NCBI GenBank assembly: GCA_900323505.1
Contig: OOIN01000004.1
Coordinates: 310,001 to 374,000 of the forward strand
Origin: Ustilago trichophora
Lineage: Eukaryota; Basidiomycota; Ustilaginomycetes; Ustilaginales; Ustilaginaceae
Length of the DNA stretch: 64,000 nucleotides
Reading direction: 5' to 3'
The notes beneath the pieces were generated by a model, which was not told where the DNA came from, made no database searches, and saw only the letters and a list, made by a program, of their open reading frames with translations. This document shows, one piece after another, positions 39,654 through 50,606 of this stretch; within the stretch, counting starts at the first letter, position 1; every line of letters begins with the position of its first letter. Both the position numbers and the translations under genes were made by a program.

Positions 39654-40838
39654 GAGACGGTGCACCTCCTTGTTCTTCAAGCGCGCGACATGCAAGGCTT
39701 TACCTCACCCCATTCACCAGTGTTTCTTCTCCTCCTTCGTCTACGACGCTTCCTTTCTGGTCACAGTCCATGAAAATGTAGCACGTGCCACCTTCACAGA
39801 GTGACGTTTGTTCGAGATCGACACCTGAAGCAGAGAGGCTTCAATTGAGCGATGCGAAAAGTTGAAGCCCCATGAGCGTGCGAACAAGCATTGCAGAGTC
39901 GCGTGTTGATGAAATGCCCCACAAATTTGTGCACGGCTCGACACCGCTTCTTAGATGTACCGAAGGCTTGAGCCTCTTTTGGAAGTGAAAGGGAGCTCGA
40001 GAGACGCCCAGAATATCTCGGGAGATGGAGTTTGCTCACGCTTGTCGATTGGCAAAATACGGACCCACCAAACCGCTCGTAACTTGCCCATCTGCAAAGT
40101 TATTTGCTTGACTCTGCACGCACGCCACCTTTGAGCTCGAGAGGCGTGTACTCTGTGGAGATGCTTATGCTCTGAAATTGGCTTGCGTTCGTCAGTTCAG
40201 TGAGCTTTGCTGATGTATTCAAACTTTTGCACGGGAAACATTTGCATCCGGAGTGAAGGCGTGCGGAACTCTATATGGGCGAACTGGAAGCGGGAATCCG
40301 AGTGACAGGGCGCTGCAGTCACCACTGAAAGGACACAGCCACCCAAGCCCTTTCTGCTGAGTTCCGAAGGCGTGGGGCCTTTGGCATGATGAAGCGAGAC
40401 TGTGACAACCGATAAATGAGAAGAAAGAGGAGGTGTATGGCCTCCTCATGTGACATAATGGAGCGAGCGGGGCTTTCCAGCCACCACTCCTTTCGCTACA
40501 TGCTGTATGCACGGTAACATGACGATGACGTGCAGTGAGGAGGATCTGATCACGAAGGGGATGACCGCAGGTCGACATCATTACAGTGTTCAACGTGTCC
40601 ACAATGGTGGGTAGGTGGGCGCCTTCGTTGCTGTGATTCGCACCATTGCACCTGACCCTGTTCGGTAAAGACCGGCCGTCCGCGAATTTCCTTCACCGAC
40701 TGAGCATCGCTTTTCGGGTCTTCGACCTTCCGCCCAATCGAGGTAGGAAAGCATATAAGCAGCCTTCTCCTTCACCTCCTCCTCGTGTTTCCCATTCATC
40801 AACACAGTTTCCTCGTACTCTCCCCGTTGAAAACAAAC
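39654..40838. other. 1.2-kb intergenic region between E9 and E10
   Basis: No effector-like exon is found. GGTGGGTAGGTGGGC occurs at 40606-40620. TATAAG at 40754-40759 lies 85 bp before the E10 ATG and may be its TATA box. Confidence 0.5.
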
Positions 40839-41375
40839 ATGAAGACCATCTTTGCCACCCTCCTAGCCACCCTGGCCCTTGCCACTACGGGCGTGTTATC
40901 CGTTCCCGTTTCGGAGCATGAGGCACACCAAGCCGCAGGACCTGGCTATGGACCTGGCTATGGCGTTCAGCCGGGCTACGGTCCCAACCCTGCCCCCAAT
41001 CCGGTCGGTCTATTTGGCCTGAAGCGCAACAACCAAGCTTACCACGCCCTGTGCGACCAACACAGCGCATCGGCCAAGCACGACCACCGAGCCAGGGCAT
41101 GCTTCGACACTCAGCTGGTTCTCGAAAAGTATCTCTCTGCCCCAGGCCCTCAGAGGCTGCACGGCTACATCGATGGATCGGGAACCAACATGGTCCTGTA
41201 CGCTGGACAGTACATTACTCTGGCTGAGAAGTTGCAGATCCACGTGAGCAGGGCTCACCGCGAACATGATAGGAAGAGGGGTTGCGCGAACGTCGAGATC
41301 CGCTCGCTCCCTTCATTTAAAGTGCAGGTGCACGAAGTCTGGTGCCCCGGCCGGAACGAGCCTATCCAGCTGTAA
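40839..41375 (+). CDS. E10: small secreted effector-like protein with Gly-Tyr repeats, intronless
   Basis: The single exon encodes 178 residues. The signal peptide (IFATLLATLALATTGVLS) is followed by a Gly/Pro/Tyr-rich segment (about residues 32-52, three GYG-like units) that no paralog in the window has. Then come FGLKRNNQAYHALCDQ, RACFDTQ, LHGYIDGSGTN, MVLYAGQ, GCANVEIRSLP and VWCPGRNEPIQL. The site of the paralog intron lies at 41187/41188 and is continuous. It resembles E5 most in the first half and E7/E9 in the second. It marks the right border of the cluster and converges on RIX7. Role unknown; secretion is inferred. Confidence 0.9.
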   Translation: MKTIFATLLATLALATTGVLSVPVSEHEAHQAAGPGYGPGYGVQPGYGPNPAPNPVGLFGLKRNNQAYHALCDQHSASAKHDHRARACFDTQLVLEKYLSAPGPQRLHGYIDGSGTNMVLYAGQYITLAEKLQIHVSRAHREHDRKRGCANVEIRSLPSFKVQVHEVWCPGRNEPIQL

Positions 41376-41953
41376 GCAACCGTGTGCTCAGCTTTTACGT
41401 CAGCTTTCTTCCCGCCATAACCTCTGTTCTCATTTTTCCAACCTTGAACTGTCATCCTTCTACATCCTTCGACAGTGCTATGGCGTGACATCTGAGTGAT
41501 TGTTCCAAGGCTTTTGGTAATCAAAGTCGCGAGTGCTCTTCTTAAAAAGCGTGAGCCGGCCCGAGAGCTTACCGTTATTATTTGAAGGGGCATGAGTTGT
41601 GCAGCAAGAAGCTTCTTCCGCCCGAAGCTCGGACCCTTCGAAAGCGGCTGCTCCTCTGTCAATCAATATATCGGCCCCCAGTTCGGACCGTATCAACCTT
41701 CCGTATCGATGTCTGATTGAAAGTGGGCCGAAGCGCAATTTCTAAAACGCGGAAGAGATAGGTGTGGCAGGCATTCTGAAGCGAAGTTGATATGCGACAT
41801 GTACCCAGTGCAAAGGCATCTGGAGGTGTCAAAGCACACACAAGAGCTCTGGCCTTTTTGGCGATCTCACGCTTTCACAATGCCATTGTTTCATGGAAAT
41901 TAGGTTCATCTTGGATATGTATAAAAATAGATTGAAGTACAAATACAGACTGC
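41376..41953. other. convergent intergenic region between E10 and RIX7
   Basis: It is the right border of the effector cluster. No further gene is seen. Confidence 0.5.
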
Positions 41954-44873
41954 TCAGGAAGCAGGTGTAGGAGTGTTAGCGTTCGCATCATCACCATCCG
42001 CATCAAACTTGCCTCCTCTTCTGCCCGATGAATTGCCGCCATCGATCGGGACGGAGCCTTGAAGCTTCTGCCTGAGCGATAAGTACTTGCGACGCTGGTG
42101 AGCCGACACAGAAGGCTGAATCTTTGACAGCGCTGCAACAAAGTGCGAGCGCATAACAATCACCTTGACTCCTTCATCCTCACCCTTCTTACCCTTGCTC
42201 TTCTTTGGCTGAGCTACCGTCAGAGCGGGTTGAAAGTTGTGGAACAAGATGGTCTCCCTGAGTGCCAATACGGCAGCTTCACGTACGAGTGCGGCCAGAT
42301 CGGCACCGGAGAAGCCTTCGAGCTTGGCATCGTACGCAATGGACTGCAGATCGACTTCGTCACTGAGTGGGGTCTTGGAGGTGATTGTTTTGAGGATCTC
42401 CAAACGCTCGTCAGGTTTGGGAAGGTCAACGTACAGAAGCTTGTCGAGACGGCCTGGTCGACACATGGCAGGATCGATCATGTCTGGTCGGTTGGTGGCG
42501 GCAATGACGTACGTCTGAACGCGCGATTCTAGGCCATCGAGCTCGGTGAGTAAGGTGTTGACCACTCTGCTTGAGCTTTCGGACAAAGAGTCGTCTCGAC
42601 GGGGTACCAGTGCATCGAGCTCGTCGAAAAAGATGACGCAAGGTGAGGATGTGCGGGCACGTGCAAAGACTTGGCGGACGGCCTTTTCGGATTCACCAAC
42701 GTACTTGTTGAGCAGCTCGGGTCCCTTGACAGAGATGAAATTGGCGCGGGACTCGTTGGCGACAGCTTTGGCAAGCAGTGTCTTACCGCAACCGGGAGGT
42801 CCCCAGAGGAGGACACCGGAGGAAGCAGAGACTCCGACAGAGCGGAAAAGCTCTGGGCGCTTGATGGGCTCGACGATCGCCATGGACAACTCGTCGCGGG
42901 TCGAGTGAAGGGCACCGACATCAGCCCAGGACACATCAGGGACGGTGGCAAAGCCTTCTCGCTTTGAAGAGGGCTGCACCGATGGCAGCGCGACGAGAAA
43001 GTCGGCGTTCGTGATGGCGAGTGGGGCCAGCTGCGCGTCTGTGAGTGGAGAAGGGTGATTCTTGAGGAAAGAGGCGATGGACGAGTCGCGAATGTGCTCG
43101 GGGAGGGCTTCGAAGAAGGTCTCCGAAGGGCGGACGTTGGACACCGCAGCAGGCACCGGTACCGGAGTCTGCGTGCCGTCAACGGAAGCAGTTGCTGGAG
43201 TGGCAGCTCCGGTCGAAGGGCCAGGAGAGTCGACGGCTGCCTCTGCTGCTGCTGCTGCTGCAGCTGCCACTGGGACGGTCTGATTAGAGTCGGCCGCTTC
43301 CTGTGGTGCAGCTGCAGCTGGCATGTCCGAATCGCCCATCTCGACATCGCCCGACTCCGCTTCAGCTGAACCAGCATCTTGCTGAGCCTCGTTGGCGTGC
43401 AGACCAATCGCTTGAGAGATTCGCTCCGCCGACAAGCTCGATGGGAGCGAAGAGTCATTCTCGCTAAGCTGCTGGAAGATGCGCTTGACCGCAATGATAC
43501 CTGCTGCCGAAGTTAGAGCGGTAAGATCAGCACCGACATATCCTGGTGTAGCCTTGGCCAAGGCGCGAAAGTCAAAGTCGCCGGCTAGTCGAAGCTTCTG
43601 TGCCAGAACTCGCAAGATTCTACGACCGTTGATAGAGAGAAGAGGTGGAATGAAAGGTCAGCTCTTGTGTCTCGATAGCAGCGTACACCTGTATTTCCGC
43701 AGTCTTCCTACTGCTGCGGACAAAGTTGTGAGATCAGGGACTTGAATGGGAGGCCCGAAGGCCAATACGCACAGAACGGCCCATTGCCGCTAGCGTACTG
43801 TGTATGTTCTGCATCATGCGAGTCGCAACTTGTCCACAGCAGAGACGCTGCTTGAAGGAAAAAAAGGAGAGTGGCACTTACTGTTCACGTCCGTCTTCGT
43901 CTGGGACGCCCATCGCAATTTCGTGGTCAAATCGTCCTGCACGTCGCAATGCTGGGTCGAGACTGTCGGGTCGATTTGTTGCACCGATGATCATGACTGG
44001 CTTTCCATCAGTCTTTTCCCAACTGAGGTCGTCGAGCGAGGTGAGAAGCTGGGCGACGATGCGTCTCTCCATCTCTCGTTGTGCGGTCTCTCGCTTTGGT
44101 GTAATGGCATCGATCTCGTCAATGAAGAGAATGCAGGGAGCGATGGAAGCAGCCTCATCGAACGTGTCTCGGATGGTTTTTTCCGACTCTCCTGATGTGC
44201 CAGAGACGACGGAAGGAGCCGAGATAGAAAGGAAGGGCACGCCAAGTTCACCAGCAACAGCGCCGGCGAGCATAGTCTTACCACATCCTGGAGGACCGTG
44301 CAAGAGAACACCTCTTGGTGGCTTGACACCGGTGTGGGCGTAGATCTCTGGATGGCAGAGAGGCATAGCGATGAGCTCGAGAATCTTTTCGATAGCGTGC
44401 GAGATGCCGCCGAGATCAGCGAGACGAGTCGCTGGAGGGGTATACTTCTCGGCAGTGTTCAATATCTTGGAGATGAGACCTTTGGGTCGCTTCGAGGAGG
44501 ACGAGCCTGTGGAAGAACCAGCAGCGCCGCTGCCCTCGATACGAGAGGATCGAGACTTGCGCTTGACTGGCGAAGAGGTGGAAGCGACCAAGGCGGGATT
44601 GGGCGAACCCTGTCGCGTCCTCGGTGCCGAGCCACTTGCTACCGGAGAAGCAGCGGCATGAGCGTCACCTTGTCCTACTGCGGCATCTCCATTCTGCTGC
44701 GCCTGTGATTGCTGCTGTCTAGCGAGAGCGGCGGCGGCTGCTGATCCTGGGGGAGGTGGAACGGGTATATTGGATGCAGCTGAGGAAGTTGAGGGTGAGG
44801 AAGGTGGAAGGGGGCTATTGAGGGATATTTTGTTGCGCTGGTTGGCCCAGGCACCAGTGATGGAGCGGTTCAT
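41954..44873 (-). CDS. RIX7: AAA ATPase RIX7/NVL (60S ribosome biogenesis)
   Basis: RIX7/NVL is a hexameric two-ring AAA ATPase that remodels pre-60S particles in the nucleolus. Exons 44873-43882 and 43619-41954 encode 885 residues. The 262-nt intron (CA|GTAAGT ... CGTAG|A) joins [16 protein letters not shown], a conserved stretch. The first AAA module has GPPGCGKT and [10 protein letters not shown] with the [19 protein letters not shown] box. The second has a further GPPGCGKT, then [10 protein letters not shown] and [19 protein letters not shown]. An Ala/Glu/Asp-rich insert separates the rings. I place the start at MNRSITGAW; the open frame continues upstream through a T/A-rich stretch that looks like 5' UTR. 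If so, the N-terminal domain is shorter than in yeast, and a missed upstream exon is possible. Confidence 0.9.
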
Positions 44874-45290
44874 GTTGACAGGAGACACATCAGAGACCAG
44901 CTCCAACAGATCACCAGCAGAATGTGCCCGTTTGTCGTACAGAAGCAAAGGATGTTGGTTGAGAATGGAAGGAAGGAAGGAAAGGATGCCGACTTTTGGA
45001 AAAACAAAACAAAAAAGATTTCGCACGTCCTTCTTCAATTTTTCTTCCCCTGCGGACCAAAAAGAAATTTTTGAGCTTTTTTTTTTTTTTGTCTCCATTG
45101 GCGGCATCGCGTGGAGGTCCAACAGCTCGAATTCCCGGCCGGGAAATGGCGATCTTCCTGCTACGACCCCTCTTCAATGCACACTCGACACTTGATACGA
45201 ATGGGCGGCATTGCAGTATCATCATCAGGACAGATGTAGGACGAGATGCTCATTGGGAGATGCTATGTGCTGTATTGACAAGAAGAGGTA
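44874..45290. promoter_or_regulatory. RIX7 upstream region / 3' flank of the HVA22 gene
   Basis: It contains a T14 run (about 45077-45090) and A-rich blocks. No gene is seen. Confidence 0.45.
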
Positions 45291-47342
45291 TCAACCAGAT
45301 AGATTTTGTTTGGTGCGACTACGCGTGAGCCGTTGCGGTGGCTCTGATGTTCCAACGACTTCAACGGACTCGCTGCGAGCCTTGTTGGTGGAAGAGGCTT
45401 TCTTGGCCGTTGTTCGCGGGGCGGTAGGTCTTGATGAGGTAGCTGTAGATTTGACCGTGGTAGACGCTGCTTTCTTTCGTGGTGAGCTCGTAGCCTTTGC
45501 CTGTGGGCTCTTGTCTCCAGCCGTGGAGGTTGGGTTCTCCCTTGTTCTTGCGTCATTGAATTTAGAGGCAAGTGGCTTCTTCGCTGCACGTTGCACACCC
45601 TTCGTTGCTACAGCTTTCCTCCGCGGAATAACCTTCTCTACTGTGTCAGTAGATGGTTCAGTATCGGAGGTTTGTTTTGCCTTGGCTCGTGCGCTCGCTG
45701 TGGCAGTACCCGGAGCCATCTTTCTAGCTGTAGCTTTGCCAGCTGCAGATTTGGCGCGTTTTCTGGGTGATTTTGTTACTGATTCTAGTTGCCCTGCTTC
45801 TTCTGCCCCTTGCTCATTGTCCACGTCGGATCGGCTGCGTTTCTTGCTGCTCGAATTTGTCGATGCTTTCGCTCCCGCCTGAGTCACATCCGCCGTCGCT
45901 TTGCCCTTGAGTGACCGCGATGAAGATACTTTTCGAACAGTTGCTGCTCCGTTCGGTGGAGGCACGATACGAGTATCATGTGCCGAAGGGATCTTGTCGT
46001 GGGTCAAGACACTGCTCACAACGCTAGCATTGGCTCCAAGCAGTCCATTTGAAATCGTGGGTGTTGCACTTTGAGACGAGAGTGACAGTGGGACCATCTG
46101 CGCTGTAAGAGGTACTCTTGATTGCATCTGGAACGGATTGCCGCTGGCGGAGGCGGACGCTTGCGGTGCTGCGAATGAGAAGGAGAATCCACCAGGGAAG
46201 CGCGGCGTTGGCGATATTAGTGAAGATGGCCCGGACTGTTGCGGTGTTTGTCCTGGAATGAATGCATAGTTGCGAAGAGCTGTGGGCGGTGTCGGAGGTG
46301 GGCCGAGACCTGTTGGCTGTTTTGTGGACGAGCTGGCTTGAGGAGTCCCTGAGCTGGGCTCGGATGGCTCGGCTTTTATGGTCGCCGGTCTGATGCCGCC
46401 GTTGGATCCAGGGGGGGTCGGCACAGTAGAAGCAGAAATGCCATTCGATGCTGGAGGAGAAGGTCCCACTGGCGTGCTTGTTGCTAGTGGTGGAAGCGAA
46501 TCGAAAGCGTGTCGTGGCACTGGGAGCTCCTGTAGCACCCGACGTGTGGCGGCAAGGTCGCTCTGTGACGTTTTCTTGACCAGTGCCTGTCGAGACCTCA
46601 CTGCGTTGGCGTGAGGCCGAAGCTGTGGAGCAGCATATGGTATAGATGTGACAGATGCTGGGGAGGCCTTGATGGCCGCAGGTGGAGAAGAAGGCGGTGG
46701 AGGCTTCTTCTTCGTCCTCTCTCCGGTCGTTGCAGCCACTGAGGGCTGTGCAGGAGAATCTGTATTGTCGGAGGACGTAGACGCTCTGGCCGAAGCTGAA
46801 TTCGTCACTATTGGCTCCCCAGGCTTTGGAATGGTCGAGGTGAAAACTCGGATCAAGGCTGCGCAACGGTCGGTGAAGGGTGCCAAGAGCGCGGCAGCCC
46901 AGCCAAAGAGCGCCAACGTAAGCCCAACGAGGCCGTCGATGATGGATTCGTAGGGCTTGATCAAGGGAGCTAGGAAGCGATAGACCAGAATAGATGCGCC
47001 ATAGCTTCTGGTGAACAGCATCCAGATGAGGAAGAGAGTTTTGAATGAGTCGTAGAAGGGCACAAACCAGGCGATGGTGCGGTCGCACAGAGGCTCGATC
47101 TTGTGAAATAGGTTCCAAACGAGCACTGTGGTGAGGGCTGACTTGACAGCTGCTTTGCGCTTAGAGTTTCCTACACGTCTGCGTGTCATCTTTTGCTTTG
47201 TCCCGTCCTCGGCGTTGCGAACCAGCACTTGTCGCTCATTGCGTCCGATTTCGTCGAGCTTGACCGTGTCCAGGACATCGTAGGTGTCGCGAAGATCGAG
47301 GAGGAGAATGGAAGCCTTCAGTAGGAGATTGATGAGACCCAT
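45291..47342 (-). CDS. TB2/DP1/HVA22 (REEP/YOP1-like) membrane protein with long disordered tail
   Basis: This is probably an ER membrane-shaping protein. The frame from the ATG at 47342 encodes 683 residues; an extra upstream codon would be TTG. The domain at about residues 70-155 contains VWNLFHKIEPLCDRTIAWFVPFYDSFKTLFLIWML, the family signature, then further hydrophobic segments (VYRFLAPLIKPYESIIDG, LALFGWAAALLAP). The rest, about 500 residues, is Ser/Pro/Thr-rich and becomes strongly basic toward the end (GKATARK, KKASSTNKARS), with nuclear-localisation-like clusters. Yeast Yop1 has only about 180 residues, so the tail is a smut or basidiomycete extension. A hidden upstream exon cannot be excluded, because CCCAG precedes the ATG. 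Confidence 0.8.
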   Translation of the reverse strand: MGLINLLLKASILLLDLRDTYDVLDTVKLDEIGRNERQVLVRNAEDGTKQKMTRRRVGNSKRKAAVKSALTTVLVWNLFHKIEPLCDRTIAWFVPFYDSFKTLFLIWMLFTRSYGASILVYRFLAPLIKPYESIIDGLVGLTLALFGWAAALLAPFTDRCAALIRVFTSTIPKPGEPIVTNSASARASTSSDNTDSPAQPSVAATTGERTKKKPPPPSSPPAAIKASPASVTSIPYAAPQLRPHANAVRSRQALVKKTSQSDLAATRRVLQELPVPRHAFDSLPPLATSTPVGPSPPASNGISASTVPTPPGSNGGIRPATIKAEPSEPSSGTPQASSSTKQPTGLGPPPTPPTALRNYAFIPGQTPQQSGPSSLISPTPRFPGGFSFSFAAPQASASASGNPFQMQSRVPLTAQMVPLSLSSQSATPTISNGLLGANASVVSSVLTHDKIPSAHDTRIVPPPNGAATVRKVSSSRSLKGKATADVTQAGAKASTNSSSKKRSRSDVDNEQGAEEAGQLESVTKSPRKRAKSAAGKATARKMAPGTATASARAKAKQTSDTEPSTDTVEKVIPRRKAVATKGVQRAAKKPLASKFNDARTRENPTSTAGDKSPQAKATSSPRKKAASTTVKSTATSSRPTAPRTTAKKASSTNKARSESVEVVGTSEPPQRLTRSRTKQNLSG

Positions 47343-47732
47343 CCTGGGCAATGAGAGTTGTCAACCAGCTTGATGACGCGCCTGTTGAGGGCCTTCACCG
47401 ACTGAGCCTCCCCTTCTTCTTGGCCAGAACTGCGACGCGAACTCGAAGTGGCCCGTAGAGCGTTCTTAGCATGCAAGAGGCTCGCCTTGGACTAGTCAGT
47501 TCAGTTGCCGTGTAGTGACGAATGACGACAGTCAGTCATGACCTTCGAAGCTGGCGATAGGAATGCTCGTAGTTTGTCGAAAGGTTCATCAGAGCAAAAC
47601 TGAAGTTCCGAGTGTTGGTGTTGTGTTGTTCTCCACACTACTTTCTTCCCCGAATCCCGCGTGAAGAACCAAGGTTGATGTTCCGCATTATAGTATATAC
47701 ATACCTATATCAAAGCCGTAGACATGAAACAG
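47343..47732. other. intergenic between the HVA22 gene and tRNA-Asn
   Basis: It is the presumed promoter of the HVA22-type gene and the 5' flank of the tRNA. Nothing else is recognised. Confidence 0.45.
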
Positions 47733-47806
47733 GCTCCTTAGCTCAGTTGGTTAGAGCGTAGCACTGTTAATGCTGAGGTCGGCGGTTCGAGCCCGCCAGG
47801 GGTCGT
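47733..47806 (+). tRNA. tRNA-Asn (anticodon GTT)
   Basis: The acceptor stem GGCTCCT pairs with AGGGGTC (47799-47805), with G47806 as discriminator. The D arm AGCTCAGTTGGTTAGAGC is complete. The anticodon stem TAGCA/TGCTG encloses CT-GTT-AA. The T arm is GGCGG-TTCGAGC-CCGCC. It has no intron. Confidence 0.96.
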
Positions 47807-48957
47807 TTTCTTTTTCCACCTCTTTTTCGTCCATCTTTTCTGATTCCGAATTTGGAAATAATGCCTTCTTTTTTAAACTAAAATTCAAAATGGGCACATT
47901 GCATGCTAACGAAGACGGCGTTCATGTTTTCGTGTTGATATGATGGATGATTTTCGACTTCAAAATTGACCGCCGTGACGTGAGATCTATGACGCAGAAT
48001 CAAGCATGGGCTTGCCGTTGATAGTGTAGCGTTGGCCTCGGTCCAGGCACGATAGGAGGAGTGGTTGCTCAGTTCGAGACGGTGTGCAAGCGAAGGGATC
48101 CGCGCTTTCCGAGGAAATCTGTGACGTGGTTCGGCTATTTGCAATCGGCTCTTACGCTGAACGGCGAAGCTGATAGAGAAGCCACTGAATTGATTCTCGA
48201 CATTGACCTCTCTGAAGACATGAGCGGATTACGCCTTCTGCTCCACGTAATGCACGAGGCCAACGACACGGAGCAATGGCCTCGACGTGCTCGAAAAAGT
48301 CACTACGCGAGGAGAACGGCTAAATACTGCTTGTACTGCTAAGTGTGCTAGAGGAAAAAAAGGCGGGGGAGAGACCAAGAACTTGATCATTTGTAATACG
48401 CGGGGCACAGCTGGCTGGTCTCTCTCTCTCTCTCTCTGAAATGAAAGCATACATTGAGGAGCCGACCGCCACAAAAGGATTTCACGGCGGAAACCTCGCC
48501 AGCGTCGGAAGAGAAGGACAGGCCAACACGCTGCCAGTTTCACGCACTTTTCTATGTTGCCTTTTTTTTCTTTTCTTTCTTTCAAATCTTGAAGCTCAAG
48601 TTCAAGTTGGACTGGCTGTGTGGAAATACCACACACACATAGAAGTTGCGTCTGGTTCACGCGCAAGTCCCCAGGAAGGAGCCACTTTCAGATTTTCATT
48701 CGCCAAGACAGCACGACACCGCTTCCACCCTGTCCGGCCAAAGTGCGTGAGCGTAACGGCGGTTCCTGTGCGGTGTGTGCGTGTGTTTCCTTCCTGGTGC
48801 CGCTGTTGCGGAAGAGCCGACATTCGGTATCAGGTTGATCGTCGATATTCAAACCGATCTTCGTGTCTATCCTGTCTTTCTCGCCATCCCATCATTCCGC
48901 CCACACCATCTCTATCTTACTAGTAGATCCACCACAAACCTGCAAATCTGCAAAAAA
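47807..48957. other. 1.15-kb intergenic region before cytochrome b5
   Basis: A TC repeat lies at 48419-48437. Frames such as 48061-48342 (+, 93 codons) are protein-like in composition but match nothing and are not called. The last 150 bp are pyrimidine-rich, as in a 5' UTR. Confidence 0.45.
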
Positions 48958-50198
48958 ATGTCCGAGTCCAAGAAGATCACCATGGAGGAGCTCAAGCAGC
49001 ACAGCTCCCACGAGGACCTTTGGCTTCTCATCGACGGCAAGGGTGCGTTTCCACTCAATTCGAACCTAGCACAGATGTTATAGCGGCTCCTGGTTGCCAC
49101 CCTAGCTACATCTCTAGGCACGGCATTGAACTTATGAACGTAAAGTCAACTGACATTGTTTCCCTGCTTCCGTGTCTTTTCGACGACCTTTCCTTTTTGC
49201 GGACCACTAGTCTACAACGTCAGCAAGTTCCTTGACGAGGTACGTATCTCGACCTTTGAGTTCTGCGACGACTGCCGCTCAGTTGCTTGTGCCCGCCAGC
49301 TTCAAGCAGCTCGGCGACTTGGTCCACCAGCGTCTCAAAGTCGAGGTCTTTCGATTGCTCGCAATTGTAGAATCAGCTGACGTCTGACTCTTCTATCTCT
49401 CTTCGCTCTCTACACACGTCCACCTTTTTGCTCGTTCTGACCCCCACTTGAACTCCCATCGAACCACTTTCGTCTCACATCTGCACTGCTCACGACGATT
49501 ACCGATGGCACCATTCCAAATTCTTGATCGACTTTCTCACGTACCTTTGCATCTGATAGCACCCGGGTGGTGACGAGGTTCTTGTCACCGAGGCCGGCAA
49601 GGACGCCACCGAGGCTTTCGAGGATGTCGGACACTCTGAGGACGCCCGTGCGCTCCTCGGCCCCATGCTCGTCGGTGAGCTCGAGGGTGGCGTAAGTGTT
49701 GACTTGCCCAACATCTAGCACTCATCCGACTCTTCCAGCATTGCCTCGCTTCAGATTTACACCGTTGTTGCCTCAATTCGCGCAGAACTGTTCAGTCCGA
49801 GGCTCTGTTCTAACGGTCGGATTGTGCCGCTCTTGTTCGTCATAGTGAAATTGCGAAAACTGACGCTCAACACTTTCACTTCTTACACCCACAGTCGCAG
49901 AAGATCAAGACCACCAGCGGTGCCGTGACAAACGAGAACAACACCAACGTCAACAGCCAGTGAGTACTCGCTTTCTTGCAAACGCCGCCAAACAGATGCA
50001 GACCTGTTGAGAAGCTGGCTCATAAGGGCAGACAGAAGCCTCTTTACGATCTGCAACCAAGCTACGAGTGTTTGGGACAGCAATGCTGACAACCTGACTT
50101 TTATTCCGCTCTCCTTGCTCGCCACTAACAGCCCCTTCTTCATGTTTATTCCCCTCATGCTCCTTGGTGCTTACCTTGCATACAAGTACGTCTCTTAG
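48958..50198 (+). CDS. CYB5: Cytochrome b5, ER tail-anchored
   Basis: Cytochrome b5 is an ER haem protein that passes electrons to desaturases, sterol enzymes and P450s. Five exons (48958-49042, 49211-49239, 49560-49691, 49895-49959, 50132-50198) give 125 residues. The haem domain holds [38 protein letters not shown] (His 39 in HPGG is the first haem ligand) and [10 protein letters not shown], whose His is the second ligand. The C-terminal segment [21 protein letters not shown] is a single membrane anchor with a short tail, as in tail-anchored family members. Exon 2 is only 29 nt. The exon count is high compared with the neighbours. Identity and structure are firm. Confidence 0.94.
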
Positions 50199-50606
50199 AC
50201 GAGCTTCCTCTTTTCATTTGTACACCAACATGCTCTCCGTCTCGGAAAAAACGTCATTCTGCTTTCGTCCGGATGTTCACACAGTGTGAAGCAAGCTGTG
50301 TCGATCAACTATGAGGTGTGTGAACCGATACAAGAAAGCTGGGCCGAGGCAAGGGTTAGACCATCGTATGAACTGTGACAAAGGGATGCGACTTTGGGCC
50401 GCGTTCCCCAAGCGACAAGATGCGGCAAAGTGGAGGATTTTGGCAGAAAGCTCAGACGCGCTGCATATTTCCTTTGGATGAGTTCCGGCTCCTCTTCTTC
50501 GCAAACACATCAATCCACCACCATCACTCGGCATCTGATCGATCCACATCCTTTGAGCCTATGATTCCTGCTCTGTGACCATGGTGCATCGGAAGACAAA
50601 GGTATC
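50199..50606. promoter_or_regulatory. upstream region of the polymerase gene with two small upstream ORFs
   Basis: Two ATGs precede the main start. ATG 50561 opens a 5-codon ORF ending at TGA 50578. ATG 50581 opens a 9-codon ORF whose TGA (50608-50610) overlaps the main ATG (50607-50609). If both lie in the mRNA, they could limit translation or feed reinitiation. Confidence 0.45.

Noticed and set aside
48061..48342. 93-codon plus frame before cytochrome b5
   Set aside because: The composition is plausible, but there is no family, no conserved motif, and an overlapping minus frame exists; evidence is too weak to call.
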